Assembly: GCF_900292015.1 (NCBI RefSeq)
Contig: NZ_LR130759.1
Location: 2,170,001-2,234,000, forward strand
Reading direction: 5' to 3'
Length of the DNA: 64,000 nucleotides
Source of the DNA: Mycobacterium basiliense
Lineage (GTDB): Bacteria; Actinomycetota; Actinomycetes; Mycobacteriales; Mycobacteriaceae
The notes below the pieces were generated by a model. That model saw nothing but the letters and a program-made list of their open reading frames with translations, searched no databases and was not told the DNA's origin. Numbering within the stretch: position 1 is the first letter of the stretch; each line of letters starts with the position of its first letter. Positions 19,771 to 28,216 of the stretch are shown here, piece by piece. Made by a program: the position numbers and the translations under genes.

Positions 19771-20423
19771 TTACGGTTTAGTGTCAATAGGATTCGGTTC
19801 GCTGCACAGGCGGCCCCGAACCCGTTGTCGATATTCATCACGGGGATCCCCTGCGCACAACTGCTCAGCATCGCGCGCAGCGCGGTCTCCCCATTGGCGG
19901 CTGCTCCGTACCCGGTCGAGGTCGGCACTGCGATCAGTGGTTGGCCGGTGAGCCCGCCGACAACCGAGGCGAGTGCGGCGTCCATCCCGGCGACCACGAT
20001 CACCACGTCGTAGACGGCGATCTCATCGATTCTTTCCAGCAAACGCCAGAGACCGGCGACCCCGACGTCGACGATGCGCGTGGCCGCAAAGCCAAGGAAC
20101 TCGAGGGTCCGACAGGCTTCAGCCGCGACGGGGATATCCGATGTGCCAGCGGTGACAACAGCTACCTTGCCCTCGCGTGCGGGCAAGCAACCATGCATGA
20201 CTGCGGTGGCCGACTCCACGTCGTATGCCAGCGATTGCCCGGCGAGTTCTCGGACAGCCTGGTATTGAGACTCAGTCATGCGAGTGAACAAGACCGGGTT
20301 GTCGGGCCGTTCCGCCAACTCGGCCACGATGGTGCGTAGCTGGCTCGTTGTTTTTCCGAGGCAGAACGTCGCCTCGGGCATCCCGACGCGCGCAAGCCGG
20401 GCGTAGTCGTAGCGAACGGTCAC
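19767..20423 (-). CDS. larB: LarB, pyridinium-3,5-biscarboxylate mononucleotide synthase
   Basis: LarB carboxylates and hydrolyses nicotinate adenine dinucleotide to the dicarboxylate precursor of the nickel-pincer cofactor. The 218-residue protein has the N-terminal motif RVGMPEATFCLGKTTSQL and a PurE-like C-terminal domain (VAVVTAGTSDIPVAAEA, VVAGMDAALASVVGGL, VPTSTGYG). GTG 20423 overlaps the larE stop as GTGA and removes about 96 residues of shadow sequence. It is slightly shorter than the roughly 245 residues of characterised LarB. Order is larE-larB-larC with 4-base overlaps. Confidence 0.9.
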   Translation of the reverse strand: MTVRYDYARLARVGMPEATFCLGKTTSQLRTIVAELAERPDNPVLFTRMTESQYQAVRELAGQSLAYDVESATAVMHGCLPAREGKVAVVTAGTSDIPVAAEACRTLEFLGFAATRIVDVGVAGLWRLLERIDEIAVYDVVIVVAGMDAALASVVGGLTGQPLIAVPTSTGYGAAANGETALRAMLSSCAQGIPVMNIDNGFGAACAANRILLTLNRK

Positions 20424-21226
20424 TGCAGCACCTTCAGGGCGCGACCAGGACGATATGGCTTGTCGTCCAGGAATGCTCCGCGCAGCGACGGCTCCACCCG
20501 CCGCATGGCCGCGGCCACTCGATCGATGACCTCGTCGGTGACACGTGCGTGGTCTTCGGCCGGCACCTCGATCAGCACGACGTCCGCACGCATCCGGCAC
20601 CGGACGACGTCGAGTCCAGTCAACATGCGTAACAGATCTTCGCCTACTTCGATCGAGCGAAGCCGCGAGGGCGTGACGGTGGTGTCGGTATACAGGCGGC
20701 TGGCCAGGCATGGCGATGCGGGCAGTTGCGCGAAATCGAGTCCGAGCCCGTGGGCAATAGACCGGATATCGCCCTTGCTGAGGCCCGCTTCGATGTACGG
20801 GTGCCGGACTTCGTTCTCGCTGGCCGCGACCAAACCGGGGCGGTACTCGTCGAGATCGTCGACGTTGGCGCCACTGAGCATTGTTGCGCCCTCTTGATTC
20901 GGCAGTTCGCGGATCGCGGCGTAGAGGTGGCTTTTGCAGAAATAACAGCGGTTTCGCGGATTGGCAAGATAGCGCTCGTCCTCGAATTCTCTGGAGCGGA
21001 CCAATTGAAGGTTCCAGTTCTCAGTGTCGGCGTGCGCGATTACCCGCGCCGTGGCCGCGGCGGGAACGGCCGGTGTGACGGCGTGGGCTACGACTGTGCG
21101 ACGCGGGGCCGCTCGGTGGGCGATGGTGGCGAGCAGCATGCTGTCCACACCGCCACTGCACGCGACGATACGGTCGGGCATCGTCGTTAGGACTTGATGC
21201 AGTCGGGTCAACGCCACCGACGACAC
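20420..21226 (-). CDS. larE: LarE, sulfur transferase of the nickel-pincer cofactor pathway
   Basis: This 268-residue PP-loop enzyme activates the substrate carboxylates with ATP and replaces them with thiocarboxylates. It carries the PP-loop SGGVDS (24-29), NPRNRCYFCKSHLY with Cys94 and Cys97, and LPASPCLASRL with Cys173. Three cysteines point to the [4Fe-4S]-dependent LarE type rather than the sacrificial single-cysteine type; that is inference. GTG 21226 is the first in-frame start. An out-of-frame ATG at 21240 has a better ribosome-binding site, so the true start is uncertain. Confidence 0.9.
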   Translation of the reverse strand: MSSVALTRLHQVLTTMPDRIVACSGGVDSMLLATIAHRAAPRRTVVAHAVTPAVPAAATARVIAHADTENWNLQLVRSREFEDERYLANPRNRCYFCKSHLYAAIRELPNQEGATMLSGANVDDLDEYRPGLVAASENEVRHPYIEAGLSKGDIRSIAHGLGLDFAQLPASPCLASRLYTDTTVTPSRLRSIEVGEDLLRMLTGLDVVRCRMRADVVLIEVPAEDHARVTDEVIDRVAAAMRRVEPSLRGAFLDDKPYRPGRALKVLQ

Positions 21227-21240
21227 TTTCCGAAATCCAT

Positions 21241-21490
21241 TGTTGTTCTCCGAATTCCAGGCTATTGCTGACGCTTCGCGGGCTTCGTTGGCCGCATCGA
21301 TTTACGGTGGCACTTGGCGGCCACGAATGGTTGGCGATCGCCGCGGATTGAGCACTGACAGAGCTTCGACAGCGCCGTTGAGTGGCGAACTGGGCTGGGG
21401 TCAGCTCCGACCTTCGCCTGCTGATGCCGCCGAGACCCGTGCTAGTCCAAATCTCCGCGGCGGCCGGGCGAGTTACCCGGCACCGGCATC
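21241..21490 (-). promoter_or_regulatory. Long 5' leader before larEBC
   Basis: About 250 nt lie between the predicted -10 (21491-21496) and ATG 21240, without a convincing gene. The downstream part (21241-21346) aligns in register with 17004-17108 of the MFS leader: CGATCGCCA, GTGGCC, TGCGGCCA, GCAA and GGAG-N7-ATGGATTT. A short ORF from ATG 21240 (MDFGKCRRWR, stop at 21208-21210) overlaps the larE start in another frame and could couple translation. Confidence 0.4.
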
Positions 21491-21520
21491 ATTATGTATG
21501 AAAACTATTGCACTATGCAA
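21491..21520 (-). promoter_or_regulatory. Promoter P2 with TTGCA-CTA-TGCAA operator
   Basis: Read on the minus strand, -35 TTGCAT (21520-21515), an 18-base spacer and -10 CATAAT (21496-21491) direct transcription toward larE. The palindrome TTGCACTATGCAA (21508-21520) has perfect 5-base arms and covers the -35. Spacing and sequence mirror promoter P1 at 16831-16860. The flanking bases (TAGTTGC, GCAATAGT) are shared too. Confidence 0.5.
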
Positions 21521-21580
21521 CTAAGACGGCCTCGTCATTGAGGGCCCGGCGCGGAAGGCGTGCCCGATGTTGGCCACGTG

Positions 21581-21627
21581 GCGACGCGGGGAGTGTGGCC
21601 CGAGGAGAAGCTGGGCGATCAGGTCCA
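21581..21627 (+). repeat. Solo degenerate MIRU-like repeat upstream of relA
   Basis: GCGACGCGGGG, GTGGCCCGAGGAGAAG and GATCAGGTCCA align in order with the 56-bp unit after apt (GCGACGATGCGGG, GAGGCCCGAGGAGGAG, GTCAGGTCCA), with a small deletion. The orientation is the same as the tandem pair. It lies 31 bases before the relA start, so the accessory cassette sits between two members of one repeat family. Confidence 0.55.
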
Positions 21628-21658
21628 CGAGATATCCTCTAGGTCGGAGGTGACGACC

Positions 21659-24022
21659 GTGGCGGATGACCAAAGCACAACGCAAGCCGTAGCGCCGCCC
21701 GCGGAGCCTTCGCCGGCTGTCGAGGCCAGCGAGCCTTCCCCGGCGGAGACCCTCAAGACCAGCAGCAGCGCGTCGCGTCGGGTCCGGGCCCGGCTGGCCC
21801 GCCGGATGACGGCCCGCAGCGGCGCCATCAATCCCGTGCTGGAGCCCCTGGTGGCGGTCCACCGGGAGATCTACCCCAAGGCGGACCTGTCCATCCTGCA
21901 GCGCGCCTACGAGGTCGCCGATCAGCGGCATGCCAGCCAGGTGCGGTACTCCGGGGATCCGTACATCACACATCCGCTGGCGGTCGCCAACATCCTGGCC
22001 GAGCTGGGCATGGACACGACCACCCTGGTGGCCGCCCTCCTGCACGACACCGTCGAAGACACCGGTTACACGCTTGAGGCACTGTCCGAGGACTTCGGCG
22101 AGGAGGTGGGCCACCTCGTTGACGGGGTGACCAAGCTGGACCGCGTCGTGCTCGGTAGTGCCGCCGAAGGCGAGACCATCCGCAAGATGATCACCGCGAT
22201 GGCCCGCGACCCTCGAGTGCTGGTGATCAAAGTGGCCGACCGGCTGCACAACATGCGCACCATGCGCTTTTTGCCGCCGGAGAAACAGGCGCGCAAGGCC
22301 CGCGAGACGCTGGAAGTCATTGCGCCTCTCGCGCATCGGTTGGGTATGGCCAGCGTTAAGTGGGAACTGGAAGATCTATCGTTCGCGATCCTGCATCCCA
22401 AGAAATACGAAGAGATTGTTCGGCTGGTCGCCGGGCGGGCGCCGTCTCGCGACACCTACCTGGCCAAGGTCCGTGCCGAGATCGTCAACACACTCAGCGC
22501 ATCGAAGATCAAGGCCACCGTGGAGGGCCGTCCCAAGCACTACTGGTCGATCTATCAGAAGATGATCGTCAAGGGCCGAGACTTCGACGACATCCACGAC
22601 TTGGTCGGTATTCGCATACTGTGCGACGAGATCCGCGACTGCTATGCGGCGGTGGGCGTGGTGCATTCACTGTGGCAGCCGATGGCCGGGCGGTTCAAGG
22701 ACTACATTGCCCAGCCCAGGTATGGGGTGTATCAGTCCCTGCACACCACCGTCGTTGGGCCTGAGGGCAAACCGCTGGAAGTGCAGATCCGTACCCGCGA
22801 CATGCACCGCACCGCCGAATACGGCATCGCCGCACACTGGCGCTACAAGGAGGCCAAGGGCCGCAACGGAGTTCCGCACCCGCATGCCGCGGCGGAAATC
22901 GACGATATGGCCTGGATGCGTCAACTACTCGACTGGCAACGCGAGGCGGCCGACCCGGGCGAGTTCCTCGAGTCATTGCGTTACGACCTTGCTGTACAAG
23001 AGATTTTCGTGTTCACACCCAAAGGCGATGTCATTACCTTGCCCACCGGGTCGACGCCGGTGGACTTCGCCTATGCGGTGCATACCGAGGTCGGCCACCG
23101 CTGCATCGGTGCCAGGGTCAACGGCCGCCTGGTAGCGCTGGAACGCGAGCTCGAAAACGGCGAAGTAGTAGAGGTTTTCACGTCCAAAGCGCCCAATGCC
23201 GGGCCGTCGCGAGACTGGCAGCAGTTCGTGGTATCGCCGCGCGCCAAGGCGAAGATTCGGCAATGGTTCGCCAAGGAGCGGCGTGAGGAGGCGCTGGAGA
23301 CCGGTAAGGAGGCGATCGCGCGTGAGGTGCGCCGCGGTGGGCTCCCGCTGCAGCGATTGGTCAACGGCGAGTCCATGGGGGCGGTTGCTCGGGAACTCCA
23401 CTACGCCGATGTGTCGGCGCTCTACACCGCCATCGGCGAGGGACACGTATCGGCGAAACATGCCGTGCAGCGGTTGCTGGCCGAGCTCGGCGGCATCGAC
23501 CAGGCCGAGGAGGAGCTCGCGGAGCGGTCCACCCCGACGACCATTCCGCGTCGTCCGCGCAGCTCCGAGGACGTCGGGGTTTCGGTCCCCGGCGCCCCGG
23601 GCGTGCTGACCAAGTTGGCGAAGTGCTGCACTCCGGTACCCGGTGACCAGATCATGGGGTTCGTCACTCGTGGTGGCGGTGTCAGTGTGCACCGCACCGA
23701 CTGCACCAACGCCGCGTCGCTGCAGCAACAATCCGAACGCATCATCGAAGTGCGCTGGGCGCCGTCGGCATCCTCGGTGTTCTTGGTGGCCATCCAGGTC
23801 GAGGCGCTCGACCGGCACCGGTTGCTATCGGATATCACCCGGGTGCTGGCTGACGAGAAGGTGAATATTCTGTCGGCATCGGTGGCGACGTCGGGTGACC
23901 GGGTGGCGATCAGCCGGTTCACCTTTGAGATGGGCGATCCCAAGCATCTGGGGCACCTGCTCAACGTTGTTCGTAACGTGGAAGGCGTTTACGACGTGTA
24001 CCGGGTGACTTCTGCGGCCTAG
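21659..24022 (+). CDS. relA: Bifunctional (p)ppGpp synthetase/hydrolase
   Basis: This 787-residue RSH enzyme makes and degrades the stringent-response alarmone. Order: HD hydrolase ([10 protein letters not shown] near residue 130, DRLHNMRTM near 195), synthetase ([24 protein letters not shown] near 350), TGS ([24 protein letters not shown]), a zinc-finger region with CCTPVPGD near 655, and a C-terminal ACT domain. GTG 21659 with GGAGG 8 bases upstream is the start; the open frame runs on to 21560 through repeat sequence. It corresponds to Rv2583c. Confidence 0.96.
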   Translation: MADDQSTTQAVAPPAEPSPAVEASEPSPAETLKTSSSASRRVRARLARRMTARSGAINPVLEPLVAVHREIYPKADLSILQRAYEVADQRHASQVRYSGDPYITHPLAVANILAELGMDTTTLVAALLHDTVEDTGYTLEALSEDFGEEVGHLVDGVTKLDRVVLGSAAEGETIRKMITAMARDPRVLVIKVADRLHNMRTMRFLPPEKQARKARETLEVIAPLAHRLGMASVKWELEDLSFAILHPKKYEEIVRLVAGRAPSRDTYLAKVRAEIVNTLSASKIKATVEGRPKHYWSIYQKMIVKGRDFDDIHDLVGIRILCDEIRDCYAAVGVVHSLWQPMAGRFKDYIAQPRYGVYQSLHTTVVGPEGKPLEVQIRTRDMHRTAEYGIAAHWRYKEAKGRNGVPHPHAAAEIDDMAWMRQLLDWQREAADPGEFLESLRYDLAVQEIFVFTPKGDVITLPTGSTPVDFAYAVHTEVGHRCIGARVNGRLVALERELENGEVVEVFTSKAPNAGPSRDWQQFVVSPRAKAKIRQWFAKERREEALETGKEAIAREVRRGGLPLQRLVNGESMGAVARELHYADVSALYTAIGEGHVSAKHAVQRLLAELGGIDQAEEELAERSTPTTIPRRPRSSEDVGVSVPGAPGVLTKLAKCCTPVPGDQIMGFVTRGGGVSVHRTDCTNAASLQQQSERIIEVRWAPSASSVFLVAIQVEALDRHRLLSDITRVLADEKVNILSASVATSGDRVAISRFTFEMGDPKHLGHLLNVVRNVEGVYDVYRVTSAA

Positions 24023-24044
24023 AAAGCGGCCTAGAAGCGGCCTA
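24014..24044. repeat. Short tandem repeat spanning the relA and ppiB stops
   Basis: GCGGCCTAG occurs three times in a row with 1-2 base spacers, the first copy containing the relA stop codon. The ppiB stop on the other strand lies at the far end, in CTAGTCTAG. The array looks like slippage duplication of a stop-codon region between convergent genes and leaves only 19 bases between the two coding sequences. Confidence 0.6.
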
Positions 24045-24923
24045 GTCTAGTAGCACCGACTTGATGACGACCTCCTCGGCGGGTGGGCCGTCTTCCCCGC
24101 CACCGGCCACTCCGGCCGCCGCAATCTTGTCCAGCGTCGCCAGTCCGTCGGCCTGGATGGTGCCGAAGACGGTGTATTGCGGCGGCAGCTGGGAGTCGCG
24201 ATAGACCATGAAGAACTGGCTGCTGTTGGTGTCCGGTCCGGCGTTGGCCATGGCCAGGGTGCCACGCGGATAGAGCACCGGCTGTTGCAGCGCCGGGTCA
24301 TTCGGCGGGTACTGGTCGGTCGGGTACTCGTTGGCGAACTGGTAGCCCGGACCGCCGGTTCCGTCGCCCTTGGGATCGCCACATTGCAGGACCGACAGCG
24401 TCGGGGACGTGGTCAGCCGATGACACTTGGTGTCCTTGAAGAATCCCTGCTGGGCCAAGCTTGCGAAACTGTTTACGGTGCAGGGTGATTCGTTGTTGGC
24501 CAACATCAGACCGACCTTGCCTTGGCTGGTCACCATGCTCACGCTGACCTGAGCGGGGTCGGTCGGCACCTTGCCGGTCCGCGGCGGCTTGACCGGCTTG
24601 ACGGCCTTGTCCGGCGACGGCGGGTACTGGCAGTTGGCGCCCAGATTGGCCGACGGCTTAAACGGCGGCAAGGGCGCGACCGAGCCGGGTGGGGGAGCGC
24701 CGGTGGGCGCGGTGGAGCTGCTCGGAGCTGCCGACGCGGTTGGCTTGTTGTCGTCCTTGTTGACGATCACGGCGATCACCACCGCGGCGATCACCGCGAC
24801 CGCGACTACCGCGCCACCGACGATCGCTGCGATGCGGCGCCGCTTGGCTTGCTTGGCGCGACGCTCCAACTGCCGCTCGAGCTTGCGCTTGGCGGTCGCA
24901 CGTCTCTGCTGGTTGGTCGGCAC
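24042..24923 (-). CDS. ppiB: Membrane-anchored cyclophilin-type peptidyl-prolyl isomerase
   Basis: The 293-residue protein has a basic N-terminus (RRATAKRKLERQ), one membrane segment (about residues 32-54), a Pro/Ser-rich linker and a cyclophilin domain (about 125-293). Motifs are FFKDTKCHRL, QCGDPKGDGTGGPGYQF, GTLAMANAGPDTNSSQFFM and YTVFGTIQ. It should catalyse proline isomerisation outside the membrane. It corresponds to Rv2582 and converges with relA. Confidence 0.93.
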   Translation of the reverse strand: MPTNQQRRATAKRKLERQLERRAKQAKRRRIAAIVGGAVVAVAVIAAVVIAVIVNKDDNKPTASAAPSSSTAPTGAPPPGSVAPLPPFKPSANLGANCQYPPSPDKAVKPVKPPRTGKVPTDPAQVSVSMVTSQGKVGLMLANNESPCTVNSFASLAQQGFFKDTKCHRLTTSPTLSVLQCGDPKGDGTGGPGYQFANEYPTDQYPPNDPALQQPVLYPRGTLAMANAGPDTNSSQFFMVYRDSQLPPQYTVFGTIQADGLATLDKIAAAGVAGGGEDGPPAEEVVIKSVLLD

Positions 24924-25064
24924 GGCCGATGTCCCTCCCTGGTTGTCCGGTTGATCGGGCCGAGTGGCCAGCTCAGGCTAATGTGAGTGCCGCAACCGCT
25001 GTCAAGTGCCCCATGGTGTTGGCCCACATCGTCGCCCGCGGTAGGGAATGGGAAACTGGGAACC

Positions 25065-25739
25065 GTGTTGATCACCGGATTTCCCGCGGGGGTGCTGCAG
25101 TGCAACTGTTATGTGCTGGCCGAACGGCCTGGCGCTGATGCCATCATTGTGGACCCGGGCCAACGTGCGATAGGACCGCTACGTCGCATCTTGGACAAGA
25201 ACCGGCTTACCCCGGCCGCGGTGTTGATTACCCACGGGCATATCGACCACATGTGGTCTGCCCAGAAGGTTTCCGACACCTTCGGCTGCCCCACCTACAT
25301 CCATCCCGAGGACCGGTTCATGCTGACCGATCCCATCTACGGCCTGGGCCCGCGGGTAGCCCAACTGTTCGCGGGGGCCTTTTTCCGCGAGCCCAAACAG
25401 CTCGTGGAACTGGACCGCGACGGCGACAAGATCGACCTCGGCGGGATCTCGGTGAACGTGGACCACACACCGGGGCACACCCGCGGATCGGTGTGTTTCC
25501 GGGTGCTTCAGGCCGCAGAGAACGACGCTGACGTGGTGTTTTCTGGTGACACGTTGTTCGAGCGCGCCATTGGGCGATCGGATCTATTCGGTGGCAGCGG
25601 CCGTGACTTGTATCGCTCGATAGTCGACAAACTCCTCGTGCTCGACGACAAGACCGTGGTGCTGCCCGGCCACGGCAACTCGACCACCATCGGCGCCGAA
25701 CGCCGGTTCAACCCGTTCCTCGAAGGCCTGAGCCGGTGA
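25065..25739 (+). CDS. Metallo-beta-lactamase fold hydrolase, glyoxalase II-like
   Basis: The 224-residue protein has the binuclear metal site of the family: THGHIDHMW (about residues 58-66), [12 protein letters not shown] (about 137-148), [15 protein letters not shown] (about 162-176) and a late [13 protein letters not shown]. These fit hydroxyacylglutathione hydrolase-like enzymes; the true thiol substrate in mycobacteria is unknown (possibly a mycothiol ester). GTG 25065 gives the usual start VLITGFPAG. Its stop overlaps the hisS start as GTGA. It corresponds to Rv2581c. Confidence 0.88.
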   Translation: MLITGFPAGVLQCNCYVLAERPGADAIIVDPGQRAIGPLRRILDKNRLTPAAVLITHGHIDHMWSAQKVSDTFGCPTYIHPEDRFMLTDPIYGLGPRVAQLFAGAFFREPKQLVELDRDGDKIDLGGISVNVDHTPGHTRGSVCFRVLQAAENDADVVFSGDTLFERAIGRSDLFGGSGRDLYRSIVDKLLVLDDKTVVLPGHGNSTTIGAERRFNPFLEGLSR

Positions 25740-27010
25740 CGGAGTTCTCCAGCTTTGCCGCGCCCAAGGGCGTGCCCGACTATGTGCCGCCCGACTCGAC
25801 GCAGTTTGTCGCGGTACGCGACGGGCTGATCGGCGCGGCTCGCCGGGCCGGGTACGGTCACATCGAGCTGCCGATCTTCGAAGACACCGCCCTGTTCGCG
25901 CGCGGTGTGGGCGAATCCACCGATGTGGTGGCCAAAGAGATGTATACCTTCGCCGACCGGGGCGACCGCTCGGTGACGTTGCGGCCAGAGGGCACCGCCG
26001 GGGTGGTGCGCGCGGTGATCGAGCATGGCTTGGACCGTGGGGCGCTCCCGGTAAAGCTGTGCTATTCCGGGCCGTTTTTCCGCTATGAGCGTCCGCAGGC
26101 GGGCCGGTATCGGCAGTTGCAGCAGGTTGGCGTGGAGGCGATCGGCGTCGACGACCCGGCCCTGGACGCCGAGGTGATCGCCGTGGCTGACGCCGGATTC
26201 CGATCGCTGGGTCTGGACGGGTTCCGCCTGGAAATCACGTCGCTGGGCGACGAAACGTGCCGGCCGCAGTACCGGGAACTGTTGCAGGAGTTCCTGTTTG
26301 CGCTCGACCTCGACGAGGAAACCCGTCGGCGCGCAGAGATCAATCCGCTGCGCGTGCTGGATGACAAACGACCCGAGATGCGCGCGATGACGGCCCAGGC
26401 GCCGGTGCTGCTCGACCACCTTTCCGACGTGGCCAAGCAGCACTTCGACACCGTGCTGGCACACCTGGACGCGCTCGGTGTGCCCTACGTGATCAATCCG
26501 CGCATGGTGCGCGGTCTGGACTACTACACCAAGACGACCTTCGAGTTCGTGCACGACGGGTTGGGTGCGCAATCCGGTATCGGCGGGGGCGGCCGCTACG
26601 ACGGCCTGATGCGCAGACTCGGCGGGCAGGACCTGTCCGGTATTGGATTCGGGCTGGGGGTGGATCGGACCCTGCTGGCGCTGCGGGCCGAGGGCAAAAC
26701 CGTCGACGATGCCGGCCGGTGCGATGTGTTCGCCGTGCCGCTCAGCGAGCAGGCCAAGCTACAGCTGGCCGTGTTTGCGGGGCGGCTGCGTGCTTCCGGG
26801 GTTCGCGTCGATCTGGCCTACGGGGATCGCGGGCTTAAGGGCGCCATGCGCGCAGCCGACCGATCCGGAGCACGTCTTGCACTGGTCGCGGGGGACCGTG
26901 ACCTCGAAGCGGGCACGGTGGGCGTGAAGGATCTTGCCACCGGGAACCAGGTCTCGGTGCCGATGGACGGGGTAGTTGCCGAGGTACTTTCCCAGCTGTC
27001 ACTGCAGTAA
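25736..27010 (+). CDS. hisS: Histidyl-tRNA synthetase
   Basis: This 424-residue class II synthetase charges tRNA-His. It starts [16 protein letters not shown] and shows motif 2 around [21 protein letters not shown] split by the HisRS fingerprint, the histidine A motif [13 protein letters not shown], and [15 protein letters not shown] (motif 3), plus a C-terminal anticodon-binding domain. It is coupled to the glyoxalase-like gene. In H37Rv the haloalkane dehalogenase gene dhaA follows on the other strand, but it is absent here. Confidence 0.96.
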   Translation: MTEFSSFAAPKGVPDYVPPDSTQFVAVRDGLIGAARRAGYGHIELPIFEDTALFARGVGESTDVVAKEMYTFADRGDRSVTLRPEGTAGVVRAVIEHGLDRGALPVKLCYSGPFFRYERPQAGRYRQLQQVGVEAIGVDDPALDAEVIAVADAGFRSLGLDGFRLEITSLGDETCRPQYRELLQEFLFALDLDEETRRRAEINPLRVLDDKRPEMRAMTAQAPVLLDHLSDVAKQHFDTVLAHLDALGVPYVINPRMVRGLDYYTKTTFEFVHDGLGAQSGIGGGGRYDGLMRRLGGQDLSGIGFGLGVDRTLLALRAEGKTVDDAGRCDVFAVPLSEQAKLQLAVFAGRLRASGVRVDLAYGDRGLKGAMRAADRSGARLALVAGDRDLEAGTVGVKDLATGNQVSVPMDGVVAEVLSQLSLQ

Positions 27011-27163
27011 CTGGTAGCGGCCATGGCATGTTGTGCCCGCCTACGCGCGACAATTCGAGTCCGACGGCGGGACGAGGGACGTTTGTCGCTACGAGGCGGG
27101 CACACCGGCATAGCCCGAACTTCTAGTGACACATGTGGGTAGGTGGACCCCCTTGACCCTGGA

Positions 27164-27179
27164 TCGAACTAATGTTCGA
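27164..27179. promoter_or_regulatory. LexA (SOS) box
   Basis: TCGAACTAATGTTCGA is a perfect match to the mycobacterial/Gram-positive LexA operator TCGAAC-N4-GTTCGA. It ends 8 bases before the start of the radical SAM gene, a position that would block its promoter. In H37Rv the divergent pair Rv2578c/dhaA belongs to the LexA regulon; here the box is kept although dhaA is missing. Confidence 0.9.
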
Positions 27180-27187
27180 ATAGATGG

Positions 27188-28216
27188 ATGCGGTGGGCTG
27201 GCCAGACGGTAGCGGTTAACGGGACAGCGGTCGACGACGGGGCGCTGCCCGGGTTGCAACGGATCGGCCTGGTCCGGAGTGTCCGCTCACCGCATTTCGA
27301 GGGCATGACCTTCCACGAGGTGCTGTGCAAGTCGGCGTTGAACAAAGTGCCTAATGCCGGTGCGCTGCCTTTTCACTACACCGTCAACGGATACCGCGGC
27401 TGCTCGCACGGCTGTCGGTACTGCTTTGCCCGCCCCACCCACGAATACCTCGGCTTCGATTCCGGTGCCGATTTCGATACCCACGTGGTGGTCAAGACCA
27501 ACGTGGCCGAGGTCCTGCGCCGCGAGCTGCACCGGCCTTCGTGGCGGCGCGAGACCGTGGCACTGGGCACCAACACCGATCCCTACCAACGCGCTGAAGG
27601 TCGTTATGCGCTAATGCCGGGTATCGTCGGTGCGCTCGCCGGTGCCGGCACTCCGGTGTCGATCCTGACCAAGGGCACGCTGCTACGGCGCGATCTACCG
27701 CTGATCTGCGATGCGGCGCACCAGGTACCGGTGTCGTTGGCGGTATCCCTGGCGATCGCCGATCCGGACTTGCACAAGGACGTGGAGCCGGGTACGCCGA
27801 CACCGCAGGCCCGGTTGAGCCTTATCGACGCGGTCCGCGAGGCTGGTCTGGACTGTCATGTGATGGTTGCGCCGGTGCTGCCGTACCTCACCGACTCCGG
27901 TGATCACCTCGACCTGCTGCTCGGGCGGATCGCCGCTGCCGGTGCCACCGGTGTGACGGTATTCGGACTGCATCTGCGCGGCCCGACACGTGGCTGGTTC
28001 ATGTCGTGGCTGGCCCGGGCGCATCCCGAACTGGTCGGCCGATACCGCGAGCTGTACCGGCGCGGCGCCTATCTGCCACCCGCCTACCGCGACATGCTGC
28101 GCCGCCGCACCGCACCCTTGATCGCCAAGTATCGGCTGGGCAAAGACCAGCGTCCATCCTCGCCGGCAATGCCGGCAGCGGTCATGCCGGAACCCGTAGA
28201 ACTCACCCTGTTCTGA
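27188..28216 (+). CDS. Radical SAM protein, SPL/Rv2578c type, SOS-controlled
   Basis: The 342-residue protein has the radical SAM cluster motif CSHGCRYCFARP (Cys spacing CX3CX2C, about residues 75-86), GTNTDPYQ, SILTKGTLL and a TIM-barrel pattern. It resembles the spore-photoproduct-lyase-like Rad SAM family (COG1533), but a DNA repair role is not shown. ATG 27188 lies so close to the LexA box that the transcript may be nearly leaderless; ATG 27184 is in another frame. It overlaps the end of the phosphatase gene by 14 bases, convergently. Confidence 0.87.
   Translation: MRWAGQTVAVNGTAVDDGALPGLQRIGLVRSVRSPHFEGMTFHEVLCKSALNKVPNAGALPFHYTVNGYRGCSHGCRYCFARPTHEYLGFDSGADFDTHVVVKTNVAEVLRRELHRPSWRRETVALGTNTDPYQRAEGRYALMPGIVGALAGAGTPVSILTKGTLLRRDLPLICDAAHQVPVSLAVSLAIADPDLHKDVEPGTPTPQARLSLIDAVREAGLDCHVMVAPVLPYLTDSGDHLDLLLGRIAAAGATGVTVFGLHLRGPTRGWFMSWLARAHPELVGRYRELYRRGAYLPPAYRDMLRRRTAPLIAKYRLGKDQRPSSPAMPAAVMPEPVELTLF

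Noticed and set aside
20424..20711. 96-codon N-terminal extension of larB
   Set aside because: It is the shifted reading of larE; the GTGA overlap at 20420-20423 gives the expected LarB N-terminus.
16800..21530. Cassette as a transposon or integron
   Set aside because: No transposase, integrase, target-site duplication or tRNA attachment site was found; the inverted end sequences are better explained as promoters and leaders, though a degenerate element is not ruled out.
23422..23964. Antisense open frames opposite relA, secD, aspS and the Rv2566-type gene
   Set aside because: High-GC codon bias produces long antisense frames; none has a family match or a start signal.
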